Positions 24,190 to 32,997 of a stretch of 38,671 nt of DNA are shown here, piece by piece. Each line of letters opens with the position of its first letter. The first letter of the stretch is position 1. Source of the stretch: Actinomycetes bacterium (GTDB taxonomy: Bacteria; Actinomycetota; Acidimicrobiia; Acidimicrobiales; RAAP-2). The stretch is taken from assembly GCA_021828545.1 (NCBI GenBank), contig JAJZEN010000048.1:1-38671 (forward strand), in the 5' to 3' direction. Below the pieces are notes generated by a model, which saw only the letters and a program-made list of their open reading frames with translations, had not been told where the DNA came from and made no database searches. The translations under genes were made by a program, and so were the position numbers.

Positions 24190-24558
24190 CTACTCGGGAA
24201 TCTGCGTCGACAGGCAAAAAGGGTGCCCAGCCGGGTCCAAAAGTACCACGTACCGATCCGGGGCCGGCTGCATCTCCGCCCTCACCGCACCAAGGCTGAT
24301 GGCCTCGACTTCGCCCTGAGCGAGATCGTCGACCGCGAGGTCGAGGTGCATCTGCTTGGGAACGTCCTCGCCGGGCCAGGTGGGTGCGCAATAGTTATCC
24401 ACCTTCACGGCGGCCAACCAGACTCGATCCGTTTTTACCGCGACGAACTCTTCGCTGGAGAACGCTATTTCACCGCCCAGTAGACGTGCCCAGAACGTTC
24501 CGAGTGCCGTCGGATTAGTGCAATCCAACGCAATCGAACCTAAACGGACGTTCACCAC
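24190..24558 (-). CDS. VOC-family (glyoxalase/dioxygenase-fold) protein, 122 aa
   Basis: A single vicinal-oxygen-chelate module pair. LGSIALDCTNPTALGTFWARLLGGE (6-30) is the common start of small actinobacterial glyoxalase-like proteins. Then come PKQMHLDLAVDDLAQGEVEAISLGA and a final strand DPAGHPFCLSTQ. The pattern 'H.DL.v.D...' and 'DPaGhpFcl' is typical of this uncharacterised subgroup. Metal binding is possible through His and Asp/Glu, but the substrate is unknown. Two consecutive GTG codons (24558 and 24555) can serve as start. No strong ribosome site is visible. Confidence 0.82.
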   Translation of the reverse strand: MVNVRLGSIALDCTNPTALGTFWARLLGGEIAFSSEEFVAVKTDRVWLAAVKVDNYCAPTWPGEDVPKQMHLDLAVDDLAQGEVEAISLGAVRAEMQPAPDRYVVLLDPAGHPFCLSTQIPE

Positions 24559-24983
24559 GGTTCAGAGGCTAGTTCACTTTTGGGGGTGCGAGCGACCGAC
24601 CTCTCGCCCCTCGGACCGCGAACGATCACGCGATCAATTGAGGGCTTGGACGGGTTGTGACGTCGGCACTCACGTCGCGAATGCACTAGCTGATCGCGTT
24701 GACCACGGACGTCTGTCTCCAGATTGCGCTGACGAACGTCGCACGAATCTCGAATCACGGACCTCGTCGATCCTGGTCCACGTTCGCCCTCACGTCAACG
24801 CCAACGCTGACGTCAACGAATCCAATCCGTGCACTCTTCGCGATCCCACGAGTGTGGGTCCCTCGATTGCTGACGAAACCCTGTCGTCCTCGTCCACGTT
24901 CACGAGCGCCGGCGTCGTTCCTTACTCCGTCGGTCCGCTCCTCTACGCGACCGACACCTCGCGACACCCCGAGCCACGTCACC
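24559..24983. other. Non-coding stretch of about 425 bases between the VOC and M24 genes
   Basis: No gene is supported: open frames here have Arg/Thr/Ser-rich translations without motifs. The only structure noted is a short direct repeat ACGTCAACG at 24792-24800 and 24810-24818. Island 2 therefore ends cleanly at 24984. Confidence 0.5.
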
Positions 24984-26168
24984 CTACGCCAGGCGCGTCA
25001 CGCCGCGGGGCGCGACGTGGAGTCGACGTGGTCCACCCGGCGCGACCACGAGACACTCACCTGTTTGCACCCCCGCGCGGTAGTCCGTCGTGACCACGTT
25101 GGGCTGCACGACCAGCATCATGTCGCTCGAGAGGACGAAGTCCGAGGTGGCGCCGAGGTGGCGGCTGCTCGAGCCCAGTACTGGGGCGAGGTATCCACCA
25201 CCGTATCCGTGCACCAGATCGTCCAGCGTCGTGAATCCATTCTCCTCGATGGTGCGACTCGCGTCGACGAGTTGCGCGGCCGTGGTTCCGGGAATCAGGA
25301 GCGCCGAGATCGCGTCAAAAGCGGTTACCGCCGCGTCGTGGAGGGACTGGTAGAGCGCATCGAGATCCTCACCCACGACGAAGGTGCGCAGCACCTGTCC
25401 GCCGTACTCGAAGAAATTAGCGGTGATCTCGGTGGTGATGACGTCACCCACGCGCACGACGCGCGACGAAGGATGCTGGCGCGGGACACAATAGTGGGGG
25501 TCGTCCATAGCATTGACGCTGAAGTAATGGATGCCGTTCACTCCCCCGTGTCCAAGGTACGCCCCCTCGACGATGGCGCCGAGGTCGCGTTCGTCGAGTC
25601 CGGGAACGACCTCGTCCGTCAACGCGGCGATCGCGAGGTCGCCCAGTCGCGCCCCGAGCTCGAACCAGACGAGTTCCTCCTCGGACTTGATGAGACGGAG
25701 GCGAGCGTACCCTGGGGAGAGGTCCACCAACGGCCCGTAGTCCTGCTCCAGCACCCGCGCGTAGGTGAAGGGAAGAGGGCCCATCACCCCCACTCGGCCC
25801 CGGCGCGCCCCGCGACGACGCAACTCGTCGAGCGACGCGATAACGGTCGAAGACCCACCCCACGAAACGTTCGCCTCGCGAGCGATGTGCCGAGCGAGGG
25901 GAACGTGGTTGTAGTACTGGACGTACAGCGCGTCGCGCTCGCCTGAACTGACCACGAGGTGCGCCTCGTTCGTGACCACCCAGTGAGTGAGCCACCCCAC
26001 TGCACCACCCCGGCCCCCGATGCCGTGGACGACCAGGTGATCGACGTCACCAATGGCCATCACCTCTTCGATGGCGCGTCGTCGCCGAGTGAGTTCATCA
26101 CCGCTGAAACGCGGATACTCCGCGGCCAAAAGCGCCCGGTGTTCACTACTGAAGAGCGACGACGTCAT
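24984..26168 (-). CDS. M24-fold (creatinase/prolidase-like) protein lacking metal ligands, 394 aa
   Basis: Two-domain creatinase/aminopeptidase P-like protein: N-terminal creatinase-N-like domain (about 1-155) and C-terminal pita-bread domain (about 160-394). Aligning the 'G-Y..RT' element (EYGGQVLRTF) and HGYGGGYLAP with the family puts the five usual metal-ligand positions at Glu247, Gln258, His320, Gln355 and Gly370. Active aminopeptidases have Asp, Asp, His, Glu, Glu. Only the His is kept, so it is unlikely to be a metallopeptidase. Creatinase is a metal-free precedent for hydrolysis by this fold. ATG at 26168 has a GAGGGGG ribosome site. It follows E1-beta after a 131-base gap and may have separate expression. 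Substrate unknown. Confidence 0.8.
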   Translation of the reverse strand: MTSSLFSSEHRALLAAEYPRFSGDELTRRRRAIEEVMAIGDVDHLVVHGIGGRGGAVGWLTHWVVTNEAHLVVSSGERDALYVQYYNHVPLARHIAREANVSWGGSSTVIASLDELRRRGARRGRVGVMGPLPFTYARVLEQDYGPLVDLSPGYARLRLIKSEEELVWFELGARLGDLAIAALTDEVVPGLDERDLGAIVEGAYLGHGGVNGIHYFSVNAMDDPHYCVPRQHPSSRVVRVGDVITTEITANFFEYGGQVLRTFVVGEDLDALYQSLHDAAVTAFDAISALLIPGTTAAQLVDASRTIEENGFTTLDDLVHGYGGGYLAPVLGSSSRHLGATSDFVLSSDMMLVVQPNVVTTDYRAGVQTGECLVVAPGGPRRLHVAPRGVTRLA

Positions 26169-26299
26169 GGTGCTACCCCCTCACCGTTGCGACCCCTAAG
26201 GGCGTCAAACAACGCACCTCGCCACAGAATCGAACGACGCGACCAGCCACTAGCGCGCGCGTCGCGGTGAGCGCCCCGCGAGTGCGACCCAATACCGCG

Positions 26300-27277
26300 T
26301 TAGGCGTTCATCGAAGTGCTGACCGTCGCCACGATGCGCTCCACCGACGGAATGGCCATGTCCTCGAGAGCGTCGGCGGCCGGCAACGGAATGTGGGGCG
26401 TCGTGATGCGTACGACGGGACCGTCGAGGTCGTAGAAGATCTCCTCGGACACGATCGAACTCAGTTCCCCACCCCAACCGCACAGTCGCGGATTCTCCTC
26501 CACCGTGAACAATCGACCCGTGGCGGTAACTTCGCGAAGGATCGTCACGGTGTCGAGAGGCACGAGAGAACGCACGTCGATGACGGTGCAGTCGATACCG
26601 ACGCCGGCCAACTCCTCGGCCGCCTTGAGGGCCTTGGGCACCATGGCCCCGAGCGCCACCAGCGTGGCGTCGCCGCCACTGCGCAGAACCTTGGCCCGGC
26701 CGAGCGAGTCGACGATGTCGCCGTCGGGCACTTCCATCTTCGAGGAGTAGAGGCACTTCGCTTCGAGGAAAATCACCGGGTCGGGATCGCGTACCGCGGC
26801 CGCCATCAATCCGACCACGTCGAGCGCGTTCGAGGGCACGACGACCTTTAGGCCCGGTACCATCATCGCCCAGTTCTCGACACTCTGGGAGTGCTGCGCA
26901 CCGAAGCGCAGTCCCCCACCATTGCCCGAGCGGATCACCAGCGGGAAGGAGACTTGCCCGTTGGTCATGTAGCGCGACTTGGCGATCTGGTTGACGACGA
27001 TATCCCAGCACACCGCGAAGAAGTCCGAGAACATGATTTCGGCGATCGGTTTGAGGCCGGTCATCGCGGCGCCCATCGCCGCCCCTAAGATGGCTTGCTC
27101 CGAGATTGGCGTATCGCGCACCCTCAGCGGTCCGAACTCTTCGAAGAGGCCGACGGTGCCCTTAAAGACGCCCCCGGCGGCGCCGATGTCCTCGCCAATG
27201 GCGAGCACCGTCTCGTCGCGCCGCATTTCTTGAGCGATACCCCTCGAGATCGCTTCACGGAAAGTTAATTGCGCCAT
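26300..27277 (-). CDS. 2-oxoacid dehydrogenase E1 component, beta subunit, 325 aa
   Basis: Thiamine-diphosphate enzyme beta chain (PdhB/BkdB/AcoB type). Conserved features are the TPP-activating glutamate region VLAIGEDIGAAGGVFKGTVGLFEEFGPLRVRDTPISEQAILGAAMGAAMTG, FAVCWDIVVNQIAKSRYMTNGQ and RSGNGGGLRFGAQHSQSVENW. The C-terminal transketolase domain contains VIDVRSLVPLDTVTI and VEENPRLCGWGGELSSIVSEE. ATG at 27277 overlaps the 3' end of the alpha gene by 13 bases, so the two subunits are co-translated. With E1-alpha and the E2 encoded at 36459 it would oxidatively decarboxylate a 2-oxoacid or cleave acetoin. Which of these cannot be settled by eye. Confidence 0.92.
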   Translation of the reverse strand: MAQLTFREAISRGIAQEMRRDETVLAIGEDIGAAGGVFKGTVGLFEEFGPLRVRDTPISEQAILGAAMGAAMTGLKPIAEIMFSDFFAVCWDIVVNQIAKSRYMTNGQVSFPLVIRSGNGGGLRFGAQHSQSVENWAMMVPGLKVVVPSNALDVVGLMAAAVRDPDPVIFLEAKCLYSSKMEVPDGDIVDSLGRAKVLRSGGDATLVALGAMVPKALKAAEELAGVGIDCTVIDVRSLVPLDTVTILREVTATGRLFTVEENPRLCGWGGELSSIVSEEIFYDLDGPVVRITTPHIPLPAADALEDMAIPSVERIVATVSTSMNA

Positions 27278-28269
27278 GCGGAGCCTCCATCAGCCCAAAC
27301 GTCCTTCATTAGTAGGTCGGCCCCCGGTGTGGGACCCGCTTTCGCCTCCTCGGTCGCCACCTCGACCTCCGCGGCCACCGAGTGTTCGATCTCCACCAAC
27401 TGCGCTTCGGTCGCGCCTTCGGCGAGGAGACGGGCGTGATACATCGGGATCGGGTCCCGGGCGAGCCATTCGGCGACCTCCGCCTCGGGGCGGTATTTGC
27501 CCGGGTCGGCCCGCGAGTGTCCTCCGTGACGGTAGGTGAGGGCCTCGATCATGCTCGGGCCCCCTCCGGCACGTGCGCGCGCCATTGCGGTCGTTGCCAC
27601 TTCGTAGACCGCGTCGACGTCGTTGCCGTCGACGATGATCGACTCCAGCCCGTAGGCACTGGCGCGGTCCGCGGCCGGGTTGGGCACGGCAGTTATCTCG
27701 GTGGTGCGGGTGTATTCCATCCAGAGGTTGTTCTCGCACACGAAGACGACCGGCAATTTCCATATCGCCGCCAAGTTGAGGGCCTCGTGGAACGCACCGA
27801 TATTGGTCGAGCCGTCGCCGAAGAAGCACACCGCGACCTGCTCGGTCCCGCGGTACTGGGCGCTCCACGCCGCGCCACAGGCAATGGGCAAGTGTGCCCC
27901 GATGACGGCGTAGGAACCCAGCACCCCGTGCTCCACGCTAGTGAGGTGCATGGACCCGCCCTTACCCGCCATGAGTCCATTGGTGCGGCCCATCAATTCG
28001 GCCAGCACGGGCGTCATCGGCACCCCGCGCGCGAGGGTGTGCGCGTGACCTCGATACGTCGCGAACGTGTAGTCGTCGGGGCGCATCGCGGCGGCGAAAC
28101 CGGCGGCGATGGCCTCTTGGCCGAGCGACAGGTGGCTGGTCCCTTTGACGTAGTTCTCGAGGAAGAGGTCGTAGGCCCGGGTCTCGAACTGTCGCAGGGC
28201 AACTTGGACGCGATAGAGCTCGAGCTTGGCCTCGAGGTCAAGACCGGTGTGGGAGGTGGTGGTGGTCAT
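27265..28269 (-). CDS. 2-oxoacid dehydrogenase E1 component, alpha subunit (Pdh/AcoA-like), 334 aa
   Basis: Thiamine-diphosphate-binding alpha chain. Visible are YVKGTSHLSLGQEAIAAGF, TYRGHAHTLARGV, the GKGGSMHL loop, and the TPP motif GDGSTNIGAFHEALNLAAIWKLPVVFVCENN (about 158-188). EALTYRHGGHSRADPGKYR near residue 250 is the phosphorylation-loop region. The latter part reads like acetoin/pyruvate dehydrogenases of bacteria rather than the branched-chain type, a moderate-confidence judgement. I prefer the ATG at 28269 (TAGGAG five bases upstream, overlapping the M24 stop) to a GTG two codons earlier that would sit on the ribosome site. It is downstream of the M24 and dehydrogenase genes in one long transcript. 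Confidence 0.93.
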   Translation of the reverse strand: MTTTTSHTGLDLEAKLELYRVQVALRQFETRAYDLFLENYVKGTSHLSLGQEAIAAGFAAAMRPDDYTFATYRGHAHTLARGVPMTPVLAELMGRTNGLMAGKGGSMHLTSVEHGVLGSYAVIGAHLPIACGAAWSAQYRGTEQVAVCFFGDGSTNIGAFHEALNLAAIWKLPVVFVCENNLWMEYTRTTEITAVPNPAADRASAYGLESIIVDGNDVDAVYEVATTAMARARAGGGPSMIEALTYRHGGHSRADPGKYRPEAEVAEWLARDPIPMYHARLLAEGATEAQLVEIEHSVAAEVEVATEEAKAGPTPGADLLMKDVWADGGSAWRN

Positions 28270-28277
28270 TGTCACTC

Positions 28278-29525
28278 CTAATACTTGTTGGCAATCATGA
28301 GTTCTTGGGCGGGGAATTTGGTAAGGATCGCCGGTCCGGTCTCGGTCACGACGATCTCTTCCTCGATGCGCGCCGCCGAGATGCCGTCGGTGGCCGGGCA
28401 GTAGGTCTCCAGAGCGAAGACCATGCCCACCTGAAGTTCAATGGGGTCGCTCAGCGAGTTCAGCCGAGAGATGACGGGCCGTTCGTGCAAGCCCAGTCCT
28501 AGACCGTGGCCGAATTGCAGGCCAAAGGCGGCCATCTCATTGGGAAAGCCGAACTCCGTCGCCGCGGGCCACGACTCCGCGATCACGTCGGTGCCCACCC
28601 CGGGTCGAACGAGGTCGATGGCCCCGTCCATCCACTCGCGGGCCTTGGTGTAGGCGTCGCGTTGGACCGCCGTCGAACTACCCACCGACATCGTGCGGTA
28701 GTAGCACGTGCGATACCCGTTGAAGGAATGGATGATGTCGAAGAACGCTTGGTCCCCCGGTCGGATGATGCGGTCGGTGAAGTTATGGGGGTGGGGATTG
28801 CAACGCTCCCCCGAGACCGAGTTGATGGCCTCGACCTGATCCGAACCCATCTCGTAGAGTCGCTTGTTGGCCAACGCCACGATCTCGTTCTCGCGGACAC
28901 CGGGCTTGAGGGCCTCGAAGATGTCCTGATAGACGCCGTCGACCATGGCCGCGGCCTGGCTGAGCAGCATCAGCTCGTCCGGGTTCTTGATCACTCGCGC
29001 GTCGAGCATGGTCTGCTGCGCGTCGCGCACGTCCACGCCCGCTTTTTGTAGTTCGAAGAGGAAGGGAAGTTCGACGATATCGAGGCCAATGGGCTGGCCC
29101 AAGACCCCGGCGTCACCCAAGAGTCCCACGATCTCCTTCACCGCGGACTCGAAGAGTCCGACCCGCGGTGCAATCGCGCCGCGGAGACCCAACATCCCCG
29201 CGCGACAATTATCGGGCTCGAGCCAGGGAGCGAAGAGCTTGTGGTGGCGCGCGGCCGAGCCGAAGTCCCACACGATAGGTTCACCACCACGGGTCAACAG
29301 GCAGTACCGGGTCATCTTGTCACCCAGGGCGCCGCCCACCCACGTCCCCGACACGTAGCGAATGTTGTAGAAGTCGAAGAGCAGCAGCGCCCCGAATTCG
29401 CTGTTCTCAAGGACCTCGCGGGCTCGAGCCAAGCGGTAACGTCGCAGGCGATCGAAGTCGACGCGCATCTCGAAGTCGACCCCCATGTGGCCCGGGGTGT
29501 TCATGACGGGTCCGAAACCTTCCAT
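28278..29525 (-). CDS. M24-family (Xaa-Pro peptidase/creatinase-like) hydrolase with Asp-to-Cys ligand change, 415 aa
   Basis: Creatinase-type two-domain protein. The N-terminal domain includes ALLLFDFYNIRYVSGTW (46-62). The C-terminal pita-bread domain has GDQAFFDIIHSFNGYRTCYYRT (257-278), FGHGLGLGLHERP (338-350), FALETY (370-375) and ARIEEEIVV (385-393). The usual ligands map to Asp263, Cys274, His340, Glu373 and Glu388, so four of five are kept and the second Asp is Cys. It could bind metal in an unusual way or act like creatinase, ectoine hydrolase or the DMSP lyase DddP, all members of this fold. I start it at ATG 29525, two bases after the dehydrogenase stop; a longer in-frame opening is inside that gene. 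Confidence 0.85.
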   Translation of the reverse strand: MEGFGPVMNTPGHMGVDFEMRVDFDRLRRYRLARAREVLENSEFGALLLFDFYNIRYVSGTWVGGALGDKMTRYCLLTRGGEPIVWDFGSAARHHKLFAPWLEPDNCRAGMLGLRGAIAPRVGLFESAVKEIVGLLGDAGVLGQPIGLDIVELPFLFELQKAGVDVRDAQQTMLDARVIKNPDELMLLSQAAAMVDGVYQDIFEALKPGVRENEIVALANKRLYEMGSDQVEAINSVSGERCNPHPHNFTDRIIRPGDQAFFDIIHSFNGYRTCYYRTMSVGSSTAVQRDAYTKAREWMDGAIDLVRPGVGTDVIAESWPAATEFGFPNEMAAFGLQFGHGLGLGLHERPVISRLNSLSDPIELQVGMVFALETYCPATDGISAARIEEEIVVTETGPAILTKFPAQELMIANKY

Positions 29526-29527
29526 CG

Positions 29528-30451
29528 TCAGCCCCCCAGTCCGTCGTCGACTGCGATGTTCTCGGGCACCATCTCCAGACCCGAGGCCCGCGCGGCCTCG
29601 AGCAGCAGGACCGCGAAGTCGTCCGTAACGTGCCCCGCCCCGGCCGACGCCTTGACGAGTTCCGTGCACAACGCCGACAAGGGCATCGACACGTCGTGTT
29701 CGTACGCGGCGTGCATGCCCAGGTCGAAGTCCTTGCGCAGGAGCACCGGCGTGAAGGTCGGCGTGAAGTCGAGGTTCACGAACGCCGGCGTCTTGTAGCG
29801 CGTGAATCGCGATCCCATCACCGAATCGTTGAGGAAGTTCAGCCACGCCGAACGCTTGACCCCGCCCTTCTCGGCCAGGACCGTGATCTCCGCCATGGCC
29901 TGGGTCACGATGCCCAACATCATGTTGTGACAGATCTTCACCAGTCGCGCGACTTCGTCGTCGCCCACGTAGGTGACGCCCTTGCAGATCTGGTTCATGT
30001 AGTGCTCGGCGACCGCGAAGGCCTCGGGCGTGCCCGAGACGGCCATCGTAAGGCCCCCGGACTTCACGACCTTGGGATTACCACTCACCGGTGCGGCGAG
30101 GAACGACGTCCCGCGTAGTGCGGCGGCGGCGCGCACCGCCGCCGACGTCTCGGTCGACACCGTCGAACAATCCACCAGGATGCGCGGCGCGGACCCCGGG
30201 TCCGACAAGACGCCTCGCGGACCCGTCGTCACTTCGAGCAGGTCTTCATTGGCCGACACCATGACGAACACGATGTCGCGGTCCGCGAGGTCGACGGGCG
30301 CATCGACGACCTTCGTTCCCAGTTCCTCGGCCTTGGCGCGCGTACGGTTCGTTACCGTGACGTCATTACCGGCCGCGATGAGACGTGACGCCATCGCCGC
30401 GCCCATCCGTCCCGCACCGATCCAACCGAGTGTGGACGTTGTATCTTTCAT
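29528..30451 (-). CDS. NAD(P)-dependent beta-hydroxyacid dehydrogenase (3-hydroxyisobutyrate dehydrogenase family), 307 aa
   Basis: The Rossmann motif GWIGAGRMGAAMASRLIAAG lies near the N-terminus. The substrate-binding loop region is LVDCSTVSTETSAAVRAAA then FLAAPVSGNPKVVKSGGLTMAVSG. The catalytic Lys lies in RLVKICHNMMLG, and the C-terminal helical domain follows. The family oxidises 3-hydroxyisobutyrate, tartronate semialdehyde, 2-hydroxymethylglutarate and similar acids. The ATG at 30451 has AGGAG 6 bases upstream; a TTG directly before it is less likely. It sits 32 bases after livF and 2 bases before the M24 gene, so the imported compound or its product is probably its substrate. Confidence 0.9.
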   Translation of the reverse strand: MKDTTSTLGWIGAGRMGAAMASRLIAAGNDVTVTNRTRAKAEELGTKVVDAPVDLADRDIVFVMVSANEDLLEVTTGPRGVLSDPGSAPRILVDCSTVSTETSAAVRAAAALRGTSFLAAPVSGNPKVVKSGGLTMAVSGTPEAFAVAEHYMNQICKGVTYVGDDEVARLVKICHNMMLGIVTQAMAEITVLAEKGGVKRSAWLNFLNDSVMGSRFTRYKTPAFVNLDFTPTFTPVLLRKDFDLGMHAAYEHDVSMPLSALCTELVKASAGAGHVTDDFAVLLLEAARASGLEMVPENIAVDDGLGG

Positions 30452-30483
30452 CAAGTGCTCCTCTTAGGGTGGTGATGCACGCG

Positions 30484-31227
30484 TCAGTGGACCGGGCGGA
30501 CCGAGACACTGCCCCCCAAGTACAGGGCGGCAATATCGGGATTATTGAGGACCTCGGTACCGGTGCCCGTGAGGCGCACCAGTCCGTTCTCCAACACCAC
30601 GCCATGGTGACTCATCTTGAGCGCCTGTCGAGCATTCTGCTCGACCAACAAGACGGTGCGCCCCAGCGAGTTCATCATCTTGATCGTGTTGAACATGACG
30701 CGCAAGGTCTTGGGATCGAGTCCCATGGAGGGTTCGTCGAGCACGACGAGCTCGGGCTCCAACATCAGACAACGCGCGAACTCGACGAGACGTTGCTGGC
30801 CGCCCGACAGTGAGCCCGCCTTGTCGTTCGCCCGTTCCGCGACGATGGGAAACGACTCACGAATCGCCCGCAGGCGTTCGGCCACGACCTTGCGGTCCTT
30901 GATCAGGAATGCACCGAGTTCGACGTTCTGCTCCACGGTCATTTCTTTGAAGAGACTGTGGTTCTGAGGCACTTGGACGACACCGAGACGCAAGATGTCT
31001 CGCGGCGACATGCCCACGAGGTTCTGACCCTTGAACGTGATCGATCCCAACCTCGGGCGCACCAACCCGCTCACCGTCTTGAGAAGCGTTGACTTCCCCG
31101 ATCCATTAGGACCCACGATGCAGGTGACGCCGCCGTACGCGACGTCGAAGGTCACGCCCTTCAAGACGTCGCCGCCGCCGTAGCCCGCCACCACTCCCTC
31201 AAAATGTACGAAGGGCGCGTCAGCCAT
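30484..31227 (-). CDS. livF: Branched-chain-type ABC importer ATPase LivF, 247 aa (island 2)
   Basis: LivF-type ATPase with Walker A VGPNGSGKSTLLKTVSGL, Q-loop VVQVPQNHSLFKEMTVEQN, signature SLSGGQQRLVEFARCL, Walker B LVVLDEPSMGLDPKTL and switch VLLVEQNARQALKMSHHG. It shares the EQN switch with the island-1 copy. Clear sequence differences make the two transporters separate paralogues, not a recent duplication. Its ATG overlaps the livG stop by 8 bases. It energises uptake with the adjacent LivG. Confidence 0.93.
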   Translation of the reverse strand: MADAPFVHFEGVVAGYGGGDVLKGVTFDVAYGGVTCIVGPNGSGKSTLLKTVSGLVRPRLGSITFKGQNLVGMSPRDILRLGVVQVPQNHSLFKEMTVEQNVELGAFLIKDRKVVAERLRAIRESFPIVAERANDKAGSLSGGQQRLVEFARCLMLEPELVVLDEPSMGLDPKTLRVMFNTIKMMNSLGRTVLLVEQNARQALKMSHHGVVLENGLVRLTGTGTEVLNNPDIAALYLGGSVSVRPVH

Positions 31228-31999
31228 TGCTCATCTCCTCGAGTTCCTCTTCGTCGTCGCCGCCGCCGAGGTAGGCGTCAAGCACGAGCGGGTTACTACG
31301 CACGTCTTCGGGATTGCCGCTAACGAGATTGCCGCCCTGGTGCATCACCGTGACCGAGCCGCAGAGATTCATCACGAACTCCATGTTGTGCTCCACGATC
31401 AAGAACGTCTTCCCCGCTTGATTGAGCGTGCGGATCTTGTCGCTGATCTCGTTAATAAGGGTCAAGTTGACGCCACCCGCTGGCTCGTCCAGCAAGATGA
31501 CGTCGGGATCGGCCACCAGGACGTAGGCCAGTTCTAGGAGTTTGCGTTGTCCGTAGGAAAGTGATCCCGCCGGGAGATCCGCGAGCCGCGAGAGTCCTAC
31601 GAAATCGAGCCACTCCATCGCGGCGGCAAGCTCACCCTTGGACGACTTCGAGCGGGTCAAGCCCCGCAGCCAACTCTCGTCGCGCTGGGTGGCGACCAAC
31701 ATGTTCTCCACCACGCTGATGCGACTGAAAATGCGAGTCATCTGGAACGTGCGGCCGACTCCCAGGGCGAAGACCGTGTTGGGTCGCGCACCCGTGATGT
31801 CCTTTCCGTCAAATTCGACACGTCCCGCATCGGGCTTGATATAACCCGTCATCACATTGAACAACGTCGTCTTACCCGAACCGTTGGGACCGATCAAACC
31901 AGTGATCGAACCGCGTTCGACGCTGAGTGAACAGCTATTGAGCGCCTGGAGGCCGCCGAAGGCCCGCGAAATACCTTTCGCTTCCAAAAGAGTCGTCAT
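31220..31999 (-). CDS. livG: Branched-chain-type ABC importer ATPase LivG, 259 aa (island 2)
   Basis: LivG-type ATPase: Walker A IGPNGSGKTTLFNVMTGYIKP, the LivG insert GVGRTFQMTRIFSRISVVENML, signature SLSYGQRKLLELAYVL (Y for the second G, a frequent LivG variant), Walker B VILLDEPAGGVNLTLINEI and switch FLIVEHNMEFVMNLCG. The C-terminus ends in an acidic tail (GGGDDEEELEEM). ATG at 31999 overlaps the livM stop (ATGA). It is the cytoplasmic partner of LivF. Confidence 0.93.
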   Translation of the reverse strand: MTTLLEAKGISRAFGGLQALNSCSLSVERGSITGLIGPNGSGKTTLFNVMTGYIKPDAGRVEFDGKDITGARPNTVFALGVGRTFQMTRIFSRISVVENMLVATQRDESWLRGLTRSKSSKGELAAAMEWLDFVGLSRLADLPAGSLSYGQRKLLELAYVLVADPDVILLDEPAGGVNLTLINEISDKIRTLNQAGKTFLIVEHNMEFVMNLCGSVTVMHQGGNLVSGNPEDVRSNPLVLDAYLGGGDDEEELEEMSNG

Positions 32000-32997
32000 A
32001 CTTTTTGACTCCCCGCGAGTGTCGAACCCTCTAACTGCGGCGTTTTGTTGAGTTGGTGCTTAGCCCACATTTCCTTGACCTTCACGACGATCCCCTGGGG
32101 CATGAAGAGCACCACCACGAGGAAGAGCGCCCCGAACAAGATGAGGTAGAGCGATCCGTTGGAGTATGTCACGGTGAGGTACTGCTGACTCGATTCCAAG
32201 ATCAGTCCACCCAGGAGTGGCCCGAGTAGGGTTCCGAACCCACCGAGGAACGCCATTAGGGCCACCGTCACGTCGAACACGGGGTCGAACACGAACTGCG
32301 GGTAAATCTGACCGATGAACATCGCGTACAGCGCGCCGCACATCCCCACGGTGAACGCCGACAACGTGTACCCCGTCAACTTCACGGCCTTCACCTTGAC
32401 GCCGAGGCCCAACGCCCGATCTTCGTCGTCGCGGATGGCGAGCAGCTGCAGACCAAAGCGCGAACGGCGCACCAAGGCCGACAGGATCACCGCGAAGACC
32501 AAGATCGCCAGCCCCACGTAGTAGAAGGGCGTGTTGAACGAATTCCCCTGCCAGGGAATAAGGGCCAGCGAGAGTCCCGCCGGACCGCCCGTGAAATTCG
32601 CGTTGATGGCGGCCAACTGAAACACGAAGAAGAAGGCAATCGTAATTACCACGAAGGTGTGGCGACGCACGCGCAGCGCCACTGCCCCTAGGGGCACGGC
32701 GATCACCATGGCCACGAGGCCGCTCAAAGGCACCAGCCAGAACTGCTCCGCGCCCCCGGGAATATGCCAGTGGATCGAGCCGAGAGCCATCGTGTACGCG
32801 CCGCAGCCGTAGAAAATGGCGGACCCCAAGGACACGTAACCCGAGTAGCCCGAGAACATGTTCCACGACGTGGCGCAACTCATGTAAATCAGGGCGAAGA
32901 TCGCAATCGTCGTCCAGAATGGATTTGTCACCACCAACGGGAAGGCGGCGAACACGACGAGGGCCGTGGCCCACCACGGAAGTTGTTTCACGTTCAT
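31996..32997 (-). CDS. livM: Branched-chain-type ABC importer permease LivM, 333 aa (island 2)
   Basis: Inner-membrane permease. SWNMFSGYSGYVSLGSAIFYGCGAYTMA marks the LivM N-terminal signature. RRHTFVVITIAFFFVFQL, the coupling segment LQLLAIRDDEDRALGLGVKVKAVKL, and ALMAFLGGFGTLLGPLLGGLILE follow, then FMPQGIVVKVKEMW near the end. The start is the ATG at 32997, sharing one base with the livH stop (TGATG). The open frame upstream overlaps livH and is not coding. It forms the pore with LivH. Confidence 0.92.
   Translation of the reverse strand: MNVKQLPWWATALVVFAAFPLVVTNPFWTTIAIFALIYMSCATSWNMFSGYSGYVSLGSAIFYGCGAYTMALGSIHWHIPGGAEQFWLVPLSGLVAMVIAVPLGAVALRVRRHTFVVITIAFFFVFQLAAINANFTGGPAGLSLALIPWQGNSFNTPFYYVGLAILVFAVILSALVRRSRFGLQLLAIRDDEDRALGLGVKVKAVKLTGYTLSAFTVGMCGALYAMFIGQIYPQFVFDPVFDVTVALMAFLGGFGTLLGPLLGGLILESSQQYLTVTYSNGSLYLILFGALFLVVVLFMPQGIVVKVKEMWAKHQLNKTPQLEGSTLAGSQKV

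Noticed and set aside
24699-25946. Long plus-strand open frame opposite the M24 gene
   Set aside because: The translation has no family motif and is the antisense shadow of a clearly conserved minus-strand protein.
29526-29846. N-terminal extension of the M24 gene at 28278
   Set aside because: It overlaps the dehydrogenase gene and has shadow-like Arg/Gly-rich composition; ATG 29525 begins family-like sequence.
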